From Toxorhynchites rutilus septentrionalis (taxonomy: Eukaryota > Arthropoda > Insecta > Diptera > Culicidae): DNA of 64,000 bases. This document shows, one piece after another, positions 45,951 to 58,465 of the stretch. Below the pieces are notes generated by a model. That model searched no databases, was not told where the DNA came from, and was given only the letters and a program-made list of their open reading frames with translations. Location of the stretch: positions 185,199,983 through 185,263,982 of the forward strand of contig NC_073746.1 of the NCBI RefSeq assembly GCF_029784135.1, given 5' to 3'. Position 1 is the stretch's first letter, and each line of letters opens with the position of its first letter. The position numbers were made by a program, and so were the translations under genes.

Positions 45951-46189
45951 AGTATATTTTATACTTTTTATTTTATATATATTTATGTTTTTATATAAAA
46001 AAATCACACAATAGAAAACCGCACCAAAAACAGGAAGTGGGTTATATCTATGGTATAACCGCAAGGGTGACGTAGGACTATCGTTGATTTAGAGATCATT
46101 TGTTTGAAGTCCTGATCCTGAATGAATGAATAAATAAATATTTAGGTGACTTCAAAAACGAGAGTGTTACTTTGAAGACTCAAGGTTTT

Positions 46190-46465
46190 ATGCATCCAAT
46201 ATTGGATACAAAAAACCTTGTTCTGAAGAATAATCTTCAGAAGCTTTCCTGTTAACTGCACTTGATTGACAAATCACAAAACCAAATGTATGTGGTCGCA
46301 GTATTATATGGATAGAAAACATTAAAATAAACTCGCTTGAATGTAATTTTCAATTCCAAGGGGAACTGGCAGATTATTTTTCAGCAACGATCATTTCTTT
46401 CCAGGTTTCCTCTTGATAACCAGCAAACGAAAAGAGTTGCGCGCGTGTATGTGTGTGTGTGGCGG
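46190..46465 (+). repeat. H3-cluster flanking repeat, copy 1
   Basis: Begins ATGCATCCAATATTGGATAC, includes ATTATATGGATAGAAAACAT and GGCAGATTATTTTTCAGCAA, and ends in a GCGCGTGTATGTGTG tract with GGCGGCTGCT. Copies at 47028-47262 and 52125-52400 bracket the histone H3 pseudogenes in the same orientation. Confidence 0.75.
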
Positions 46466-46676
46466 CTGCTTCTATGTCTTCCCGAGGAACCGTATTTCGA
46501 TGCTGATACTCTCTTGGTCACCTTCTCTTCTCTTTCTGATCGATCGGCTTTTCTGCGCTCCCTCACAGTTAAAACAAACTGATTGCATTTCAGGTCAGGT
46601 CAAGCCAGGTAATGAATACCTCGATCCCTCGCCGTTCAGCTCGTTCAGTAACGATGTTGTCTTGTCGATGTCCTCA

Positions 46677-46825
46677 GGCGTCGTGCACAAATTACGTAAC
46701 GCAACAATCCGGATTTTGAACCTCCCCCCCTTTCGTAACGCAATTTCCTATCTCTAATAAACAGAAAGTAACGCAACATCTAACCCCTTCCCCCTTATCG
46801 CGTTACGTAATTTGTGCACGACGCC
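46677..46825. mobile_element. Palindromic MITE, PIF/Harbinger-like, copy 2
   Basis: 149-bp sister of 12004-12157: GGCGTCGTGCACAAATTACG at both inverted ends, flanked by TCA (46674-46676 and 46826-46828). It is inserted inside the repeat cluster left of the H3 pseudogenes. Confidence 0.78.
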
Positions 46826-47027
46826 TCACGAAAAATGAATGGGTTTCACCACCAGAATATCATTTCAGTATGCTTTTCGTGCGTGATTGAATCGAGAGAA
46901 GGTGTGGTTTACGATGACAATTTGGAAGGCAAACTAGAGGAGAATGAACTCTCTGAGTATGAAAATTTCGGCGACTGAGCAATAATCGATTGAAAATTAT
47001 ATAATTTTGGCGATACGAAACATTTTC

Positions 47028-47262
47028 CGTTTTTCATGTTATGCATCCATTATTGGATACGAAAATATCCTACTGATGGGAAAGAATAATCTTCAGAAGC
47101 TTTCCAGCTAATTACACTTGATTGAAAAATTACGAAATCAAATGTATTTGGTCGCTGTGTTATATGGTTAGAAAACATTAAAATAAACTCTTTCGCATGG
47201 ATGTATTCTTCAATTCCCAGGGAACTGGCAGATTATTTTTCAGCAACGATTAGATCTTTCCG
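47028..47262 (+). repeat. H3-cluster flanking repeat, copy 2
   Basis: Same blocks as 46190-46465 (ATGCATCC..TTGGATACG, ATGGTTAGAAAACATTAAAA, GGCAGATTATTTTTCAGCAA), ending 95 bp before the stem-loop of the first H3 pseudogene. Confidence 0.75.
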
Positions 47263-47356
47263 GAATTTTCTCAATGCTGTATGGCATCCAAACGAAAATT
47301 CTCGTTTCAGTTTGGCCTGCAAAAAACTTTTCTGAACTCTAATCCATCAAATTTGG

Positions 47357-47826
47357 AGCCCTGAAAAGGGCCGTTGATTATATGCTAAGCTAATATAGCA
47401 CCCTCTCCTTGGATTCGACGGGTCAGCTGAATGTCCTTGGGCATGAAGTGACGCGTTTTGCATGGATAGCACACAAATTTGTATCTTCGAATAAGCCTCC
47501 TGCAGCGTCATAACCGCGGAACTTTGGAAGCGCAAGTCGGTTTTGAAGTCCTGAGCAATTCCACGATCCAAAATCTGCAAAGTTAGCTTGCGGATCAGCA
47601 ATTCGGTCGACTTCTGATAGCGATGAATTTCACGCAAAGTTCCCGGTCGATAGCGATGTGGCTTCTTCACCTATCCTGCGGCTGGTGCGCTTATCCGAGC
47701 TGCTTTCGTGTGCCTTACCACTGAAAGACTAACCTGCTATCTGCTTGGTCCCAAACAAACGAGTCGTCACGGTGCGAGAGTAGAGTAAGAAATGAACGAA
47801 AGCAAAGGAAGCGTCATTTTATAACC
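47357..47826 (-). pseudogene. Histone H3 pseudogene 1 with TATA box and 3' stem-loop
   Basis: On the minus strand, [20 protein letters not shown] then [20 protein letters not shown] are unmistakable histone H3. H3 packages DNA in the nucleosome; its replication-dependent genes lack introns and end in a stem-loop. Here TATAAAAT lies at 47823-47816, the start codon region is mutated (about 47755), and about 22 bases are missing after LQEA, shifting the frame so the [10 protein letters not shown] tail is read in another frame. A complete stem-loop (GGCCCTTTTCAGGGCT) is at 47372-47357. Promoter and terminator show it arose by DNA duplication, not reverse transcription. This copy has the least frame damage in the centre. 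Confidence 0.9.
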
Positions 47827-48233
47827 TGTTTTCGAAGCTATCATTAAGCTATTGAAACAATTTTCCGACTCAATAAATAGCAATCATATAACTCTTGGAC
47901 ATTTTATCTTTTGTATGAAATTATTATAATACTGTTCCGTTGATCCGAAGCAGAATGAATCACGCTTAAAGAAGGAATGGATTTTTTCTTGGAATTTACT
48001 CAGCAAAAATAATGCCCTTTCCCAACACTTAAAAACGACAAACGGTAAACAGTTTCATCAAAGTGATTTCTTCGATATGGGGATATATTCACTACATCAT
48101 GTCATGTATTTCATATTCTTCATTATGAAATCCATATCCATGGCACCTATCGGTATCGAATTATCATCGACACCACGATTTTCGCTAAATGCTCCTTTCA
48201 GTTCGGCCTGTAAAAAACATCCATCAAATTTGG

Positions 48234-48700
48234 AGCCCTGAAAAGGGCTGTTGATTATATGCTAAGCTAATATAGCACGCTCTCCTCGGATACGATGGGC
48301 CAGCTGGATGTCCTTGGGCATGATGTGACGCGTTTTGCATGGATAGCACACAAATTGGTATCTTCGAATAAGCCTCCTGCAGCGTCATAGCTGCGGAACT
48401 TTGGAAGCGCAAGTCGGTTTTGAAGTCCTGAGCAATTCCACGATCCAAATGCTGCAAAGGTAGCTGCGGATCAGCAATTCGGTCGACTTCTGATAGCGAC
48501 GAATTTCATGCGAAGTTCCCGGTCGATAGCGATGTGGCTTCTTCACGCTTCTTGCGGCTGGTGCGCTTATCCGAGCTGCTTTCGTGGTGCCTTACCACCG
48601 AAGGACTAACGAGCTGTCTGCTTAGTCCCGATGAAACGAGTCCTCACGGTGCGAGAGTAGAGTAAGAAATGAACGAAAGCAAGGGAAGTGTCATTTTATA
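48234..48700 (-). pseudogene. Histone H3 pseudogene 2 (left palindrome arm)
   Basis: Minus-strand H3 with [20 protein letters not shown] and the same 22-base deletion after LQEA as pseudogene 1. A one-base change in the RKLPFQ region shifts the frame (LLIRS). The TATA box is at 48700-48693, the stem-loop AGCCCTTTTCAGGGCT at 48249-48234, in which the closing pair is A-U instead of G-U in copy 1. Head-to-head with pseudogene 3; the TATA boxes are about 107 bp apart. Confidence 0.88.
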
Positions 48701-48806
48701 AAACATAAAAGAATCGAATGTAAACCCCACCCTCTTTATTATATAAGCTTACTGTATACTCACGAATATAATAAGGGTGGGATTTAGATTCTATACTTTT
48801 ATGGTT

Positions 48807-49273
48807 TATAAAATGACGCTTCCTTTGCTTTCGTTCATTTCTTACTCTACTCTCGCACCGTGAGGACTCGAGCTCGTTAGTCTTTCGCAGACAGCTCGTT
48901 AGTCATTCGGTGGTAAGGCACACGAAGTCAGCTCGGATAAGCGCACCAGTAGCAGGATAGGTAGAGAAGCCACATCGCTATCGACCGGGAACTTTGCGTG
49001 AAATTCATCGCTATCAGAAGTCGACCGAATTGCTGATCCGCAGCTACCTTTGCAGCATTTGGATCGTGGAATTGCTCAGGACTTCAAAACCGACTTGCGC
49101 TTCCAAAGTTCCGCAGCTATGACGCTGCAGGAGGCTTATTCGAAGATACCAATTTGTGTGCTATCCATGCAAAACGCGTCACATCATGCCCAAGGACATC
49201 CAGCTGGCCCATCGTATCCGAGGAGAGCGTGCTATATTAGCTTAGCATATAATCAACGGCCCTTTTCAGGGCT
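48807..49273 (+). pseudogene. Histone H3 pseudogene 3 (right palindrome arm)
   Basis: Plus-strand H3: TATAAAAT at 48807-48814, a degenerate N-terminal tail (CAGACAGCTCGTTAG: QTAR then a stop where Lys is expected, GGKA) near 48890-48925, [10 protein letters not shown] with [16 protein letters not shown] near 48972-49040, [20 protein letters not shown], the shared deletion, the [17 protein letters not shown] tail in a shifted frame, and stem-loop GGCCCTTTTCAGGGCT at 49258-49273. Stop codons and frameshifts prevent H3 production. Confidence 0.88.
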
Positions 49274-49335
49274 CCAAATTTGATGGATTAGAGTACAGAA
49301 AAGTGTTTTACAGGCCGAACTGAAAGGAGCATTTA

Positions 49336-50004
<669 letters not shown>

Positions 50005-50411
50005 TGTTTTCGAAGCTATCATTAAGCTATTGAAACAATTTTCCGACTCAATAAATAGCAATCATATAACTCTTGGACATTTTATCTTTTGTATGAAATT
50101 ATTATAATACTGTTCCGTTGATCCGAAGCAGAATGAATCACGCTTAAAGAAGGAATGGATTTTTTCTTGGAATTTACTCAGCAAAAATAATGCCCTTTCC
50201 CAACACTTAAAAACGACAAACGGTAAACAGTTTCATCAAAGTGATTTCTTCGATATGGGGATATATTCACTACATCATGTCATGTATTTCATATTCTTCA
50301 TTATGAAATCCATATCCATGGCACCTATCGGTATCGAATTATCATCGACACCACGATTTTCGCTAAATGCTCCTTTCAGTTCGGCCTGTAAAAAACATCC
50401 ATCAAATTTGG

Positions 50412-50878
50412 AGCCCTGAAAAGGGCTGTTGATTATATGCTAAGCTAATATAGCACGCTCTCCTCGGATACGATGGGCCAGCTGGATGTCCTTGGGCATG
50501 ATGTGACGCGTTTTGCATGGATAGCACACAAATTGGTATCTTCGAATAAGCCTCCTGCAGCGTCATAGCTGCGGAACTTTGGAAGCGCAAGTCGGTTTTG
50601 AAGTCCTGAGCAATTCCACGATCCAAATGCTGCAAAGGTAGCTGCGGATCAGCAATTCGGTCGACTTCTGATAGCGACGAATTTCATGCGAAGTTCCCGG
50701 TCGATAGCGATGTGGCTTCTTCACGCTTCTTGCGGCTGGTGCGCTTATCCGAGCTGCTTTCGTGGTGCCTTACCACCGAAGGACTAACGAGCTGTCTGCT
50801 TAGTCCCGATGAAACGAGTCCTCACGGTGCGAGAGTAGAGTAAGAAATGAACGAAAGCAAGGGAAGTGTCATTTTATA
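50412..50878 (-). pseudogene. Histone H3 pseudogene 5 (copy of pseudogene 2)
   Basis: Matches pseudogene 2 at a 2178-bp offset, including frameshifts, TATA box (50878-50871) and stem-loop (50427-50412). Confidence 0.88.
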
Positions 50879-50984
50879 AAACATAAAAGAATCGAATGTA
50901 AACCCCACCCTCTTTATTATATAAGCTTACTGTATACTCACGAATATAATAAGGGTGGGATTTAGATTCTATACTTTTATGGTT

Positions 50985-51451
50985 TATAAAATGACGCTTC
51001 CTTTGCTTTCGTTCATTTCTTACTCTACTCTCGCACCGTGAGGACTCGAGCTCGTTAGTCTTTCGCAGACAGCTCGTTAGTCATTCGGTGGTAAGGCACA
51101 CGAAGTCAGCTCGGATAAGCGCACCAGTAGCAGGATAGGTAGAGAAGCCACATCGCTATCGACCGGGAACTTTGCGTGAAATTCATCGCTATCAGAAGTC
51201 GACCGAATTGCTGATCCGCAGCTACCTTTGCAGCATTTGGATCGTGGAATTGCTCAGGACTTCAAAACCGACTTGCGCTTCCAAAGTTCCGCAGCTATGA
51301 CGCTGCAGGAGGCTTATTCGAAGATACCAATTTGTGTGCTATCCATGCAAAACGCGTCACATCATGCCCAAGGACATCCAGCTGGCCCATCGTATCCGAG
51401 GAGAGCGTGCTATATTAGCTTAGCATATAATCAACGGCCCTTTTCAGGGCT
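50985..51451 (+). pseudogene. Histone H3 pseudogene 6 (copy of pseudogene 3)
   Basis: Matches pseudogene 3 at a 2178-bp offset, with TATA at 50985-50992 and stem-loop at 51436-51451. Confidence 0.88.
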
Positions 51452-52124
51452 CCAAATTTGATGGATTAGAGTACAGAAAAGTGTTTTACAGGCCGAACTG
51501 AAAGGAGCATTTAGCGAAAATCGTGGTTTCGATAATAATTCGTTACCGATAGGTACCATGGATATGGATTTCTTAATGAAGAATATGAAATACATGGCAT
51601 GATGTAGTGAATATATCCGAAGAAATCACTTTGGTGAAACTGCATTATGAAATTATTTGTGTACGAATGCCGCAATCGATAGTCGACTCTAATTTGCGCT
51701 GGGTAATTTCCTCGGAGGACTCGATTCCTCCTTTGAACATTAATAATCTCTTTCTGGCAAAACGATGTGGTATGAATCACATTATTTGAATGATAGAATG
51801 AAGAAGTTTTCTGCCAATTTCCTTCAACCTCCAAACGTATCTTTCTCCCGTTTGTCGTTTTCGCGTTCGCTAATCCTTTCTCACAACACCCATTTCTCGT
51901 TTGAGAAATTGTTGAGTAAACATTGTTTGCCAGTGCGCGTAGAGCGGGAATTCCTAAAGATTCATTGCACCTCAAATAAATTGCCGAAAGACGTGGTCTT
52001 ACGTTGATCGCACTTGATTGAAAAAATCCAAAACGAAATGTATTTGGTCGCAGCATTATATGAGTAGAAAGCAAATAATCGCTCGAAAATGACTTGATTT
52101 TCGCGATGTGAAACATTTTCCGTT

Positions 52125-52400
52125 TTTCATGTTATGCATCCAATATTGGATACGAAAATTTCCACTGATGGGGAAAAAAAATATTCAGAAGCTTTCCTGT
52201 TAATTGCGATTGATTGAAAAATAACAAAACCAAATGTATTTGGTTGCAGTGTTATATGGATAGAAAACATTAAAATAAACTCTTTCGCATGAATGTATTT
52301 TTCAATTCCCAGGGAAACTGGCAGATTATTTTTCAGCAACGATGATAGCAACGAGAATTCCGCGCGTGTATGTGTGTGTGTGTGTGGCGGCTGCTCCGAT
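52125..52400 (+). repeat. H3-cluster flanking repeat, copy 3
   Basis: ATGCATCCAATATTGGATAC through GGCAGATTATTTTTCAGCAA and the GCGCGTGTATGTGTG tract and GGCGGCTGCT, as at 46190-46465. Further right (52600-52720) the sequence resembles the upstream region of H3 pseudogene 1 (47820-47930), e.g. CTATTGAAACAA and GACATTTTATCTTT, suggesting another decayed promoter at 52590-52720 with its gene unrecognisable. Confidence 0.7.
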
Positions 52401-55400
52401 GTTTCAAGCGGAACCGTGGCATCACTCTCCTCCTGATGGATTCCCTTTTGGCCTTAGGTGCACAAACAGGCTCTTGGTGACACCGTTCATCAGCGTTTTC
52501 ATGATAAACGAAATTAGCTTCACCACAACAGCGACAACATGCTCCAATCGCTGTTCAATCATAACTGAGTGGGTCTACGAGCGGCGCTCGCTTATATACC
52601 GATTGGTGATTTCAATAGCCTGTTTTGAAAGCAATTTTAAGACTATTGAAACAAGTTTTTGGATGAAAAAGTAACAAGTATATGACGCGTAGACATTTTA
52701 TCTTTCAAATGAAGTGTTTATCATACCATTTCGTTCAGTTGTTTAAGAGCTATTAACGCTCAAAATCTCGGTCTCCAGCGTAACGCTTTCGTTCTCGAAA
52801 CTTTGGTTTTACACCCCGGTATAGAAATGAAAGACGTAGTCCTACGTCAAAAATTCGCACAAAAACAGGTTTTCCTGCATACTATACCTCTAGAGAACAG
52901 TGACTGATTATAATAGTGCAATGAATGAAATGGCATTAAAAAGTGGTTTACTCGTGTATTACCGAATGGAATTAACTTAGAAAATATATAATTAGGCACT
53001 TTGGTCGTTATCAAACGAAACAAAATTGAACAAATTCTGTATTTATAGATTTGTTTGAATACAGTTCTTATAGATTCGGAATACAAAAAGTTAGTTTTAC
53101 TAGATTAGGTGATTAGAATTGAAATAAAAATGTACAATTATCAGGATCAATATTCTGAACGACTTCTCTGAATCGATCTCTCCACTACAAACGCGGATGA
53201 ATACGCGTTTATTGCTATTTTCCTCTTACTACTTCAATATATGATCAATTGACTGAAACCTTACGAAAATTAATCCAAAAGTATGAACACACAAAAGGAA
53301 AAAAAACACAAGGAAAAAAACTCCGCGAAATCTAAAAATTGTCAGAGTCCTATTTCCATTTGAGTGTTTCTCTACATATCGCAACTAGGCGTATCTCATC
53401 AAATAATTATCCAACGTAAGTCCACTACTGTACTCAAAAATATGATAAAACACCCATAAAACATCATCATGTCAATCACGGATATGAGGATTAACTTTGT
53501 TAATGTGAACACAAGCTGTCTTCGGTCCTTCATGTATTAGGATGCCGGGACGAGATCCCTATCTACCGTTCTGCATCGCTTTCATCGCTGCATAATAACA
53601 ACACGCATCGAATTAAAGTCGTGTTGTTCTTTAGGGAGAAGATTATAAACTCGCCCGTGGCACAAAGAAAAGCAAACGACGGATCGTCCCGACAGCATCG
53701 GAACAACTACCCATAAATTCAAGTATTTATAGAAATCATTAATTTTAATTGAAGTTAATATGGTGTTACCATTACATGGATAATTTATTAGCCTTAACTT
53801 AACTTATTTTCGTTTCCACAGACTGCGCATGCCTATGCACAGACATATTTGAATTTTTATAATTTCTGTAGATCAATTATTCGTGAAAAAAATCAACGTG
53901 TACAAACGAATACTATCAGAAAATTGAACCAAATTTTCGATATCGACCATAATTTTATTGAATGATATAATCCTGGTTTGATTAAAACAAATCAATTTTG
54001 TGCAAATTTGTATTACCATATATTCTTCGGTCATATGCCGTATAATACGTAATAGATACAAAACGTGGGGATGTTAAGCGTATAATTCATTCTATTACAC
54101 TTGTTTAAGGTACATAATTTATATAAAAATTCTTCCATTAAGGGGGTATTCTAGTGTAGAGACACGAATTTCGGACGTTTCTTCGTGCTCCGAAAAATCT
54201 ATCCATTATATCATTATTTGTTTATCTATTCTTTAACAATAAAACAAAAATTGAACGGAAAACAATATTCATAATCAGAATAGTTACGAGCTGATGAAGT
54301 GAGGGGGTTAAAAAAGGCGCTCCATTCTGTTGAAAAACATGTTTTTTCTAATCATTTATTCTGCTATTTCCGTCCGATGAACACAAACCATAGTTCGGGC
54401 CGTTTACAAATTTGAACTGTCTTCTTTATTCAACAAAGCTTCCTAATACAGGCACAAATCAACTAAAGTGTTCACTAGATTTTCTTGGCTGCAGTAGCTC
54501 TATTCTACAATGCATCACGATTCAATCAATATTCCACCTTATAGATACAATATGGCATACGTATACTGCCACGGGTTGCAATCAAAAGTATAGATTAAAT
54601 GATGCTAATTTGGTATGACTATGCGTGCGAAGGGATGCGGTTTCAACAAGGCCCTGAAAACGATGAGAGCATGTAAATTATACGTCATTCCACTTGTTAA
54701 CATCATTATGAAGGATGGCAGCACATACACGCAGAATCAGTGCACCGAGGTTTGCATGAAGAATTTTTAGAGCATGAGTCAGGTGTTCAATAATTTTCGC
54801 ACAATTAATTATTTCCGAGTTTTATATCCAATGAATATTATGCAATTAACAGTAGACAAATAAAACCAATATAATTTTGATCACTATAATAAAAAGGCTT
54901 TGAAAATATGGTCATTGTTCACATTGATTTATTTGAATATAGAATCTATTACAGCACATCACCAACCCCGCTAGCAACTTATAACCATGAACTTCCATCC
55001 GGTGCGATGCGTGAGAATCGAGCGGAACTCTCTACGTAACGTCGTGATGTTCAGTCGGAAAAAATCGCTGATGATGTAGTATGCAGCATATTTTGCCGTT
55101 GTTCCCGCATACTACCATCCGATATATCATCATTTAAGGATGAGAGAACATTGCTCACTTTATTCCACGCTGCCGACAATACGAGTCGGAATTCATCATT
55201 ATTTTTATAATATCACGAACCGCCATTTGTATACCGTTTTGTCTCATAAACCGAACAGTCTCAAATGTCATAAATAATTGAATAATAAAGGCCCAGACAT
55301 TCTTTGGGCTATAGGCTAGATTTTAGCATCATTCACAGGTATCGATACAGCCTATAATTTATAATATTAAACATTTGCAAAAAAGAGACAGTCAAAACCA

Positions 55401-55530
55401 AAGAAAAAATGTTATCGTTAGCAAAATCCGTAAAAAACAAGCATCGTTAATTTTACAATTTTTGTGCTTGTTTCAACTATTTTGTTTGTCTTTTTTCATG
55501 TTAAGTGCTAGAAAAGGTATGAATACTACA
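52401..55530. other. Intron sequence, mostly unassigned
   Basis: One recognisable word: ACACCCCGGTATAGAAATGA followed by GACGTAGTCCTACGTC (52812-52850), a copy of the palindromic end of the 10090-11330 repeat. From 55235 to 55530 there is a unit repeated at 56985-57260 and partly at 57685-57780 (ACATTCTTTGGGCTATAGGC, ACAGGTATCGATACAGCC). No exon or RNA gene was found. Confidence 0.45.
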
Positions 55531-55535
55531 TACTA

Positions 55536-56839
55536 CAGGGTTTTCCAACCTTAAATTCCGAAAGTAAATTGAAATAAAACACACTTAGAATTGTAATTTC
55601 GATGAAACTTTTATTTCAAATTAAAGTTTGGTTTATGCCATTATGTGTGAAATACAACATCATTCAAATGTCCACCTAGGGCTTCCTCGCACACCTTGAT
55701 CCGGAACAGGTTATTTTCGATGACTTTTCGGCACATATGGGGCGGTATCTCGGTCATAACTTAACGAATGTTGTCTTTCAAATGTTCAAGAGTTTGCGGA
55801 GAGTTGGCATAGACACGGTCTTTCGCATAACCCCACAAAAAAAAGTCTAGTGGGTTCAAATCGCATGATCTGGACGGCCAATTGGCATCACCAAAACGCG
55901 AAATTATGCGTCCCTCAAATTTCGTTCGCAATATGGCCATGTTCGGTCGTGTTGTGTGGCACGTGCCGCCGTCCTGCTGAAACCACATATCATCCGTATC
56001 CATATCTTTAATATGTGACAAAAAAAAATCGGTTAACATGCGGCCATAGCGCTCACCATTCACAGTTACCGTCTCGCCGTCCTCATTTTCAAAGAAATAC
56101 GGCCCGATGACTCCACCAGACCATAATGCGCACCAAACAGTGACTTTTGGCGGATGCAATGGCCTCTCAACAATCACGTGTGGATTTTCTGAGCCCCATA
56201 TACGGAAATTTTGGGTGTTCACATAGCCACCGAGCTCGAAATGTGCCTCATCGATGAAGAAAATTTGATGCGAAAATTCAGCATTTTGCTGCTGTTGTTC
56301 ATTCACCCAATCGACGTATGCCCAAAGCATTCCATGGTCACCACGCTCTAATTTTTGTACCAGTTGGACTTTATATGGATGTAGGTGCAAGTCCAAATGC
56401 AAAAATCGCCACAATGATGTGTTTGACAAGCCCAATTGCTGAGCACGCCGTGGAATCGAAACATTCGGGTCATCCTCCACAGTGGCAGCAACAGCAGCAA
56501 TATTTTCGGCCGAACGCACATTACGATGATGCACAGGTTTCACAATATCCGCTACGGATCCAGTTTGTTCGAACTTACGTACTACATTAGCGATTGTGTG
56601 CTCTGTAGGCCGTCCATGACGACCAAAATCCGTCCGTAATGCTCGAAAAACATTTGCCGGTTTTTCTTCATTTTCATAGTATAATTTAAAAAAATTAACA
56701 CGTTGTGCGATGCTAAAACGATCCATATTGTAAAATGGCAGACATTCAACTAACGATATGACGCTTTGGTTGACAGCTATGTCAAACGGTTGTCAGCACA
56801 GGGCTGTATACTTTCGGAAGCCCGAAATGGAAAACCTTG
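55536..56839 (-). mobile_element. DD41D-group (rosa-like) transposon, near full length
   Basis: CAGGGTTTTCCAACC...CGAAAGT at 55536 is matched inverted by CAAGGTTTTCCATTT...CGAAAGT reading from 56839. TA borders both ends. The 1304-bp element encodes a single transposase on the minus strand. A fragment without ends lies at 57341-57655. The family name is from residue spacing, not a search. Confidence 0.82.
55641..56726 (-). pseudogene. DD41D transposase with one premature stop
   Basis: From MDRFSIAQRVNFFKLYYENE at 56726 one frame runs 361 codons to a TAA at 55641-55643, broken only by a TAA at 55761-55763 (codon 322, probably from CAA). N-terminal helix-turn-helix with GRHGRPTEHTIANVVRKFEQ; catalytic blocks FIDEAHFELGG, FQQDGGTCHTT and CDLNPLDFFLWGYAKDRVY. 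I count 41 residues between the second aspartate and the Asp of PLDFF, giving DD41D. All three acids are present and only the last 40 residues are cut off, so weak activity cannot be excluded. Confidence 0.85.
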
Positions 56840-56984
56840 TATGGATGGATGAAAAAAATATATTTTATGTAGAAATACTCATTGAAATTTGCATTGATGT
56901 AGTGTTCGGAATTTGAATCAAGTTTCGACGCATGATTCAAATTCCAAACACTTCATTTTAAATATAAATTTACTGAATTTTAAT

Positions 56985-57800
56985 GCTATAAATAATTGAA
57001 TAAGGACAGCCTCAACATTCTTTGGGCTATAGGCTTCATTTTAACATCATTTACAGGTATCGATGCAGCCTATAATTTATAATATCAAGCATTTTCAAAA
57101 AAGTGACAATCAAAACCAACGATAAAATGTTTGCGTTAGAAAATTTCGTAAAAAACAAGCATGGTTAATTTTTCAGTTTTTGTTGTTTTTTCAACAATTT
57201 TGGTTGTTGTTTTAATGTTATGTGCTAGAAACGGTAAGAATCTTCAATAAATGAATGAAATGAAATGATATTTTATACAGGAATGTTCATTAAAATTGGT
57301 GTTCGGAATATGAATCAAGTTTCTACGCATGATTCAACATGTGGATTTTCTGAGCCCCATATACGGAAATTTTGGGTGTTCACATAGCCACCGAGCTCGA
57401 AATGTGCCTCATCGATGAAGAAAATTTGATGCGAAAATTCAGCATTTTACTGCTGTTGTTCGTTCACCCAATCGACGTATGCCCAAAGCATTCCATGGTC
57501 ACCACGCTCTAATTTTAGTACCAGTTGGACTTTATATGGATGTAGGTGCAAGTCCAAATGCAAAATTCGCCACAATGATGTGTTTGACAAGCCCAATTGC
57601 TGAGCACGCCGTGGAATCGAAACATTCGGGTCATCCTCCACAGTGGCAGCAACAATTCATTTTTAAATGAGAATTTACTGGACTATAATGATATAAATAA
57701 TTTAATATTCAAACCCCTAACATTTTTTGGGCTATAGACTTCATTTTAGCATCATTTACAGGTATCGATACCGATATAGCGCCCTTGTTCCCGAAACCAT
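56985..57800 (+). repeat. Duplicated flank of the DD41D element with inserted fragment
   Basis: 56985-57260 repeats 55235-55530 (ACATTCTTTGGGCTATAGGC..AAAAAACAAGCAT), and 57685-57780 repeats its first part again. The word GTGTTCGGAATxTGAATCAA occurs at 56901, 57299, 58005 and nearby. This is a degenerate tandem array of about 0.7-0.9 kb units containing transposon sequence. Confidence 0.6.
57341..57655 (-). pseudogene. Internal fragment of DD41D transposase
   Basis: 315 bp nearly identical to 56200-56500 of the intact copy (EDDPNVSIPRRAQQLGLSNT, LDLHLHPYKVQLVLKLERGD), without either terminal repeat. It interrupts the palindromic GATTCAA..TTCATTTT point of the repeat unit, which is intact at 56930-56955. 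Confidence 0.8.
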
Positions 57801-58465
57801 GTAAACTATGAGAAACAAATACAATCAATAATTACAAAAGCAAAATACAATTTTTTTTGTGAGCATAATATTTTTTTCAAAAAAGACTAATTGAAGCTAA
57901 TTGACTTTAATTTGACATATCGATCATATGAATCGGTCCAGTAGTTTAAAAGTTATGATTTTTTTTTAATTGTATTTTTGCTGTTCGAAATTTAGACAAA
58001 AGTGTTCGGAATATGAGTCAGTGACAAAAATGGTGTTCGGAATTTGAGACAAAAACGATTAAACATATTTTTTGTTTTTCACCATGAATACGTATTTGTA
58101 AATCAATTTTATTGTAGTCAAATCAAAAAGAAGGCTCTATTGTATTCAAAAATCAAATTAATTTCGCAAAAGAGTACCATTTTGAGTAAAGATACACTGT
58201 TTAATGGCCATCAAAGCTCAAGTGTTCGGAATATGAGACAAAACGGTATATGAAAACATTTATGTTTCTAGAAATAGGAATTATTCATTTGACTTTTATT
58301 GGGAGGGGCATAAATATTTCAAATGAATGGTGTTGATGGTTAAGAAAATTTGTTATGATGGAATTCGAACTCCAGTTGTTTGGATGATAAGCAACAGCTA
58401 TCTCGCACGGCTATCTGTAATATAATTCTAGAGCAGTTAAAACTCGTACATATAATACGAAAAAG
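57801..58465. other. Intron sequence with GTGTTCGGAATxTGAG repeats
   Basis: The words GTGTTCGGAATATGAG and GTGTTCGGAATTTGAGACAA recur at 58002, 58033 and 58220, in the same style as the array at 56900-57310. At 58360-58410 a tRNA-like GAATTCGAACTCC may be a SINE scrap. Otherwise unrecognised. Confidence 0.45.

Larger units (their letters stand above)
50225..51643. repeat. Second copy of the H3 palindrome
   Basis: The same imperfect palindrome as 48047-49465, displaced by 2178 bp, with the same 20-base centre near 50935. Confidence 0.85.

Noticed and set aside
46595..46613. Micro-exon-like string between CATTTCAG and GTAATG
   Set aside because: Fifteen bases in a repeat region with no phase or conservation support.
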